From positions 1 to 9,180 of the forward strand of contig CAMWSZ010000092.1 of assembly GCA_947177005.1 (NCBI GenBank): DNA of 9,180 nucleotides. Reading direction: 5' to 3'. The notes below the pieces were generated by a model, which ran no database searches, had not been told where the DNA came from, and saw only the letters and a program-made list of their open reading frames with translations. Both the position numbers and the translations under genes were made by a program. Source of the stretch: an uncultured Clostridia bacterium. Its GTDB lineage: Bacteria; Bacillota; Clostridia; Oscillospirales; Oscillospiraceae. Below, piece by piece: positions 5,401-9,180 of this stretch. Position 1 is the first letter of the stretch, and each line of letters begins with the position of its first letter.

Positions 5401-7344
5401 GTGAAACGCATACTACCGTTGCTGCTAAGCGCCATATTGTTAACATCTTTACCTGCCTGTGGGCAAAGCGAAGTGAGAACCAATACTGAAAAACTGTCCT
5501 TAAGAACTGCGGACAGTTTCACCAGTCATTCCGGCTATACACCCGTATTTCCAAGACATGAACCATATGGGACAGGAGTTGGCGCAATGCCCGGTCGAGT
5601 AGTCTGGAGCTATGACCCGGCCAGTGTGGAATGGGACGGCTCCGGTTACTGGTGGGATTTGGAGCATTTTGATGAGGCTGCCATACAGAGCATGGTACGC
5701 AGCGGGATCGCTTCTCTTGCCGGGGAACAGGATGCGGTATCCGGCTGGGATTCCCTGTTCCGCGCTCACAATACTGCGCACGGCAGCTCCAGCGGATATC
5801 AGTCAGGACAGAAGATCGCCATCAAAGCCAATATGAATGGTTTTGGAACTTTTGGAGACGACAGCTCCAGCCATATGAGCTACACCAATCCTATGGTGCT
5901 GAAAACACTGTTGGTTTCCCTTGTGACGGATGCCGGTGTAGCACCTCAGAATATCACGGTTTATGATGCTTCCCGCCTTTTCCCGCAGGAAATGATGTCA
6001 ATATGTACGCAGGGAGAGCTTTCCGGCGTTCAGTTCCGCTATATGGATTTGGGCGGGCCGAATGACGCGCAGCCTGACACCTCCGCTCCGGTAGTGTGGT
6101 CCCAAAGCGTCAGTGGTGCTGACAACTATCTGCCCACCTGCGTGACAGAGGCAGACTATCTTATCAACCTAGCGGAGTTGAAAGGCCACAGCTACGGCAT
6201 CACTTTGACAGGTAAGAATCATTTTGGTACCCTGATGAACTCCAGCCGTCTACGTCCGCCGGAGGCCGCTGGCATTCACCGGTATCTCACACAGAACCGT
6301 ATGGACGCTTATACTGTCCTAGTTGATTTGATGGGCAGCTATCAGCTTGGCGAAAAGACGATGCTCTATATGCTGGACGCAATCATCTGCGCTCCTTCTG
6401 AGGGCGCTTCCATCACCGCGGAAAATTCCCGCTGGCAGCAGGTGCCTTTTGATGGGGATTATACCTCCAGCCTTTTCTTTTCTCAGGACCCGGTGGCGAT
6501 CGATTCTGTGGGAGCGGATTTTCTGATCAATGAGCCTACAGTTACCAGCCGCAACAGCGCCCTGCGGGATAATCCGAATGTGGAGAATTATCTCCATGAG
6601 GCAGGACTGGTGGCAACCGCTCCTTCCGGGACAGCCTACTATAACGGAGACGGAGAACGGATCACAAATCTGGGTGTCCATGAACATTGGAACAATCCCA
6701 CTGATAAGCAGTACAGCAGAAATTTAGGAGCGGACAGAGGGATTGAACTGATTCAGGCGGGATCATCCGCCTCAAATCCCGATCATACAGAGACTCCGGT
6801 CACACAGACCATTTTCCACGATGTTCCCACAGGCGCATGGTACGCCGGCGCAGTGGCATATTGCCATCAGCAGGGCCTGATGAGCGGTGTTTCTGACAAC
6901 ACATTTGCACCAGCAGAAACCGTGTCCCGCGGGATGCTGGCAGCAATCCTATACCGTCAGGCTGGCAGTCCGGCAGCTCAAATATCTGCCACTTTTCCAG
7001 ATGTACCAGCGAACATATGGTACAGTAATGCGGTGGCCTGGGCTGCGCAGAATGGAATGATGAGCGGTTATGCGGATGGACGTTTTGGTCCCAATAATCC
7101 TGTAACCAGGGAACAGATTGCGGCGATCCTCTGGAGACACGCCGGAACCCCACAGTCTGATACTGCTGAAGAATTTTCCGATCACTCCGCAATATCGGCT
7201 TATGCTCTGGACGCTGCAAATTGGGCGAGAGACACCGGTGTTATTTCTGGAGACAGCGCAAACCGTTTCCGACCCAAAAGTGCAGCATCCCGCGCAGAAC
7301 TGGCAGTCATCCTATACCGTTATCTTTCCCATGAAATGGGATGA
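5401..7344 (+). CDS. DUF362-domain lipoprotein with three C-terminal SLH domains
   Basis: A 647-residue surface protein. The GTG start has AGGAGG eight bases upstream. Residues 1-20 form a lipoprotein signal (LTSLPAC, Cys20). Residues about 50-450 match the long extracytoplasmic DUF362 type: GRVVWSYDP and a WW pair near residue 87, GQKIAIKANMN (136-146), GITLTGKNHFG (266-276), FSQDPVAIDSVGADFL (360-375) and the end motif LGVHEHWNNPTDKQYSRNLG. No ferredoxin-like Cys cluster is present. Three SLH domains follow at about 472-530, 531-588 and 591-644, with VSRGM, VTREQ and ASRAE in place of the ITRAE signature. Predicted to be anchored by lipid to the membrane and by SLH to the wall polymer. DUF362 function is unknown. 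It is the first gene of an operon with the SLH-flavodoxin gene, whose start codon lies 32 bp downstream; both probably depend on the divergent LysR regulator. A small molecule or redox substrate is inference only. Confidence 0.9.
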   Translation: MKRILPLLLSAILLTSLPACGQSEVRTNTEKLSLRTADSFTSHSGYTPVFPRHEPYGTGVGAMPGRVVWSYDPASVEWDGSGYWWDLEHFDEAAIQSMVRSGIASLAGEQDAVSGWDSLFRAHNTAHGSSSGYQSGQKIAIKANMNGFGTFGDDSSSHMSYTNPMVLKTLLVSLVTDAGVAPQNITVYDASRLFPQEMMSICTQGELSGVQFRYMDLGGPNDAQPDTSAPVVWSQSVSGADNYLPTCVTEADYLINLAELKGHSYGITLTGKNHFGTLMNSSRLRPPEAAGIHRYLTQNRMDAYTVLVDLMGSYQLGEKTMLYMLDAIICAPSEGASITAENSRWQQVPFDGDYTSSLFFSQDPVAIDSVGADFLINEPTVTSRNSALRDNPNVENYLHEAGLVATAPSGTAYYNGDGERITNLGVHEHWNNPTDKQYSRNLGADRGIELIQAGSSASNPDHTETPVTQTIFHDVPTGAWYAGAVAYCHQQGLMSGVSDNTFAPAETVSRGMLAAILYRQAGSPAAQISATFPDVPANIWYSNAVAWAAQNGMMSGYADGRFGPNNPVTREQIAAILWRHAGTPQSDTAEEFSDHSAISAYALDAANWARDTGVISGDSANRFRPKSAASRAELAVILYRYLSHEMG

Positions 7345-7376
7345 ATAAAAATATATACTTTCAGGAGGATACGACA

Positions 7377-8936
7377 ATGAACGTACTACACAAAAAATTG
7401 ATTGCATTGCTCATCGCCACATTTTTGACGCTGTCACTCAACATTCCTGCTCTTGCGGCATCAGAGACCACTGGCTTTTCTGATGTAGCTGGCAATGCCT
7501 GGTACGCTGAAGCTGTAGAGTATGTCAGCGACAACGGCCTGATGAGCGGTACCACAGCCACCACCTTCGAGCCAACCGCCACGACCAGCCGCGCCATGCT
7601 GGTTACTGTCCTGTACCGTCAGGCTGGCAGTCCCACTCCTGCGCAAACCAGTCATTTTACGGATGTAGCAGCTGGTTCCTGGTACAGCAATGCCGTAAGC
7701 TGGGCCGCTGCAAACAACATCGTGGACGGATATCCTGACGGACGCTTTTGTCCGACCGACCCGGTAACACGACAGCAGTTAGCCGTCATTCTCTGGCGCA
7801 GCGCTGGTCAGCCAGAGCCAGAAACTTCGGAAACCTTTGCCGATCAATCCGCTATTTCCTCTTATGCAGTATCTGCTATAGCATGGGCCAAAGAGAACAA
7901 TATTGTCAGCGGCAAAAACGGAAATCTCTTTGATCCCGCTGGTCAGGCGACTCGTGCCGAGACTGCCGCGATCCTTTACCGGTTTGCCACAATGGACAGC
8001 GTACAGCCAAACGTTCCTGCTGCACCGGAGACACCGAATACCCCTGAAGCGCCAGACACGCAGGAAACCGCGATAACGATTACCGTTGGCGACACAGTGA
8101 TTCCTGCAACTTTGAACAGTTCCGTTTCTGCACGTGATCTGATTTCCCGTCTGCCGCTGACTGTTTCCATGACGCGCGGCCCTGCAGATTACTACTCAAA
8201 CCTCAGCGATCCACTCGATTCCACTGAGACAGATGTCCACAGTGGCTGGCATAACGGGGATATTGGATTTGATGGAACCTATTTGACGATGTTCCATGCT
8301 GGAGAGGAAACATCCGCCAGCTATAACAATCAAATCACACTGGGCCGGATCAGCGACCTTACTCTGCTGGACAATTTAGGGAACTCTATCCAGGCGACAT
8401 TTGCTCTGGCCTCCGCCCAGCCAGCTAAACCAGATACACCTGATATACCGGCACGGCGCACCTTAGTGGTCTACTACTCCTACTCCCAGCGGACGGAGAA
8501 GGTGGCACAGCTGCTTCAGGAAGAATTAGACGGAGATATTTACGAGCTGACACCTGCAGTGCCGTATACCGGCAGCAGCAGTGAAGTCTCCCAGCGCGCC
8601 CAAGAGGAAGTTGCCAGCGGGAGTTATCCTGCACTGTCTGGAACTTTGCCTGATTTGTCGCAGTACGACACAATCCTGATCGGCGGCCCAGTCTGGAGCG
8701 GTACGCTGGCCGCCCCACTGTATACTTATCTCCAAGAGACTGACTTTGCAGGAAAAACCGTAGCGCCCTTCTGGACTGACCAAGGTACACCTGGAAATTA
8801 TGCCCAGGATTTCACATCCGCCGTTCAAAACGCTGACCGTGTGACGGAGTTTTTGCAGTTAACAAACACTACATCAATTTCCAGCGGTGATATGAGCCAA
8901 CGGTTAGACACTTGGCTTGCCAATATTTTTGCGTGA
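7377..8936 (+). CDS. Secreted SLH x3 / cyclophilin-like / flavodoxin fusion protein
   Basis: A 519-residue exported protein. The start is ATG 7377, with AGGAGG eight bases upstream (7363-7368); an ATG at 7341 overlaps the previous stop and has no such site. A cleavable signal peptide ends near ALAA (25-28). Three SLH domains cover about 34-90, 93-150 and 153-206. A Pro-rich linker (211-230) leads to a cyclophilin-like fold domain (232-345: ITITVGDTVIPATLNSS, SARDLISRLPL, GDIGFDGTYLTMF, ITLGRISD). After a second linker comes a flavodoxin domain (361-519) with the phosphate loop YYSYSQRTEKVA (366-377), IGGPVWSGTLAAPL (435-448, Trp440 likely stacking on the flavin) and FWTDQGTPGNYAQDF (465-479). 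Key FMN-contact loops are kept, though the first lacks the usual TGNT. Flavodoxins are normally cytoplasmic electron carriers, so this one should act on the cell surface, bound to wall polymer. It is the last gene before a terminator. Electron donor and acceptor are unknown. Confidence 0.92.
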   Translation: MNVLHKKLIALLIATFLTLSLNIPALAASETTGFSDVAGNAWYAEAVEYVSDNGLMSGTTATTFEPTATTSRAMLVTVLYRQAGSPTPAQTSHFTDVAAGSWYSNAVSWAAANNIVDGYPDGRFCPTDPVTRQQLAVILWRSAGQPEPETSETFADQSAISSYAVSAIAWAKENNIVSGKNGNLFDPAGQATRAETAAILYRFATMDSVQPNVPAAPETPNTPEAPDTQETAITITVGDTVIPATLNSSVSARDLISRLPLTVSMTRGPADYYSNLSDPLDSTETDVHSGWHNGDIGFDGTYLTMFHAGEETSASYNNQITLGRISDLTLLDNLGNSIQATFALASAQPAKPDTPDIPARRTLVVYYSYSQRTEKVAQLLQEELDGDIYELTPAVPYTGSSSEVSQRAQEEVASGSYPALSGTLPDLSQYDTILIGGPVWSGTLAAPLYTYLQETDFAGKTVAPFWTDQGTPGNYAQDFTSAVQNADRVTEFLQLTNTTSISSGDMSQRLDTWLANIFA

Positions 8937-8959
8937 GATCAGGATGAATCCCATACAGA

Positions 8960-9000
8960 GCGCCGTGGGCCGTATAGCAGTCTGCGGCGTTTCTCTTTTT
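8960..9000 (+). terminator. Intrinsic terminator after the SLH-flavodoxin gene
   Basis: The outer stem CGCCG (8961-8965) / CGGCG (8985-8989) extends inward with mixed Watson-Crick and G-U pairs to about ten pairs around a nine-base loop (8971-8979). A T-rich tract (8990-9000, TTTCTCTTTTT) follows. It sits 23 bp after the stop codon and separates this operon from the next promoter. Confidence 0.75.
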
Positions 9001-9017
9001 ATATCCATGCCTTTTCT

Positions 9018-9049
9018 CTATAGATATTTATTCAATATAAGTATTTGAT
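9018..9049 (+). promoter_or_regulatory. Candidate LysR operator, copy 3 (DUF3737 gene)
   Basis: This 32-bp block is the closest partner of 5319-5350 (26 of 32 identical, no gaps) and ends at base 5 of the -35 hexamer in the same register. It contains the dyad AATA-N4-TATT and, upstream, ATA-N6-TAT. Confidence 0.6.
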
Positions 9050-9073
9050 ATCTGGCTGTTTTTGTTTTATAAT
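9045..9073 (+). promoter_or_regulatory. Predicted sigma-A promoter of the DUF3737 gene
   Basis: TTGATA (9045-9050) and a perfect TATAAT (9068-9073) are separated by 17 bp. The leader is about 30 bases and carries AAGGAG at 9097-9102. Confidence 0.8.
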
Positions 9074-9110
9074 CAAGTCAGAAAATCAAACAAAACAAGG
9101 AGTCATTACG

Positions 9111-9180
9111 ATGAATATGATTACCAACAAAACCTTTGACGAAGAGCGGGCCTTGTACGGCGCACAGCAGCTGACTGTGA
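9111..9180 (+). CDS. DUF3737-family protein, 5' end only (runs off right edge)
   Basis: Twenty-three codons are visible. The ATG follows AAGGAG by eight bases. The N-terminus MNMITNKTFDEERALYGAQQ matches the characteristic opening of DUF3737 proteins (NxTFxEERALYG), which are predicted cytoplasmic right-handed beta-helix proteins of unknown function, common in gut Firmicutes. There is no signal peptide, unlike the other LysR-linked products here. The strong promoter and the shared operator block suggest control by the same regulator. Family assignment rests on a short stretch, but the motif is distinctive. Confidence 0.7.
   Translation, partial: MNMITNKTFDEERALYGAQQLTV

Noticed and set aside
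6319..6687. 122-codon minus-strand ORF inside the DUF362-SLH gene, and other long antisense frames
   Set aside because: They lie wholly inside well-supported genes, lack ribosome binding sites and give low-complexity or Cys/Arg-rich products typical of shadow frames.
7341..7376. Upstream ATG for the SLH-flavodoxin gene overlapping the previous stop
   Set aside because: It has no ribosome binding site and would put a polar stretch ahead of the signal peptide; AGGAGG eight bases before ATG 7377 decides the start.
6952..7633. Exact 20-base repeat as an attachment site or mobile-element end
   Set aside because: Both copies code for the same residues of equivalent SLH domains, so shared ancestry of the domain explains them.

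Overview
The window looks like part of the chromosome of a Gram-positive gut anaerobe of the Clostridia (Lachnospiraceae or Oscillospiraceae type). Supporting signs are strong AGGAGG-type ribosome binding sites, near-consensus sigma-A promoters with 17-bp spacers, lipobox signal peptides combined with S-layer homology (SLH) domains, and a DUF362, flavodoxin, cyclophilin-like and DUF3737 gene repertoire that I associate with such organisms. The genus cannot be fixed from this sequence. No RNA gene, transposase, CRISPR array or phage gene was seen.

Left half (1-4322), all on the minus strand and read right to left: an OmpR-family response regulator, a HAMP/HisKA sensor kinase, a possible 24-codon coupling ORF, an eight-helix ArsP/YraQ-type permease, a compact and degenerate DUF362 lipoprotein, and the start of an SLH-domain lipoprotein that runs off the left edge. 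Gaps are short or genes overlap as far as the DUF362 lipoprotein, so these form one probable operon. The SLH lipoprotein gene follows after 92 bp that contain an unusual (TATAT)n tract.

Right half: a LysR-family regulator (minus strand) is divergent from a two-gene plus-strand operon. The operon encodes a DUF362-SLH lipoprotein and then a secreted SLH x3 / cyclophilin-like / flavodoxin fusion, and ends at a hairpin terminator. A second plus-strand unit starts at the right edge with a DUF3737-family protein.

The most interesting signal is regulatory. A 32-bp block overlaps the -35 hexamer in the same register at three promoters: the DUF362-SLH/flavodoxin operon, the DUF3737 gene and the two-component operon. 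Identity is 26/32 between the first two and 22/32 between the second and third. The copy beside the LysR gene directly abuts the LysR promoter, so it is the best candidate for the operator of this regulator. If so, one LysR regulator controls a surface flavodoxin, a DUF362 protein, a DUF3737 protein and a two-component/permease operon that itself carries further DUF362 and SLH lipoproteins. My inference is a cell-surface module with a redox or flavin-related job, built from two coupled regulatory layers. The biochemical role of DUF362 outside the cell is unknown and no substrate can be read from the sequence.
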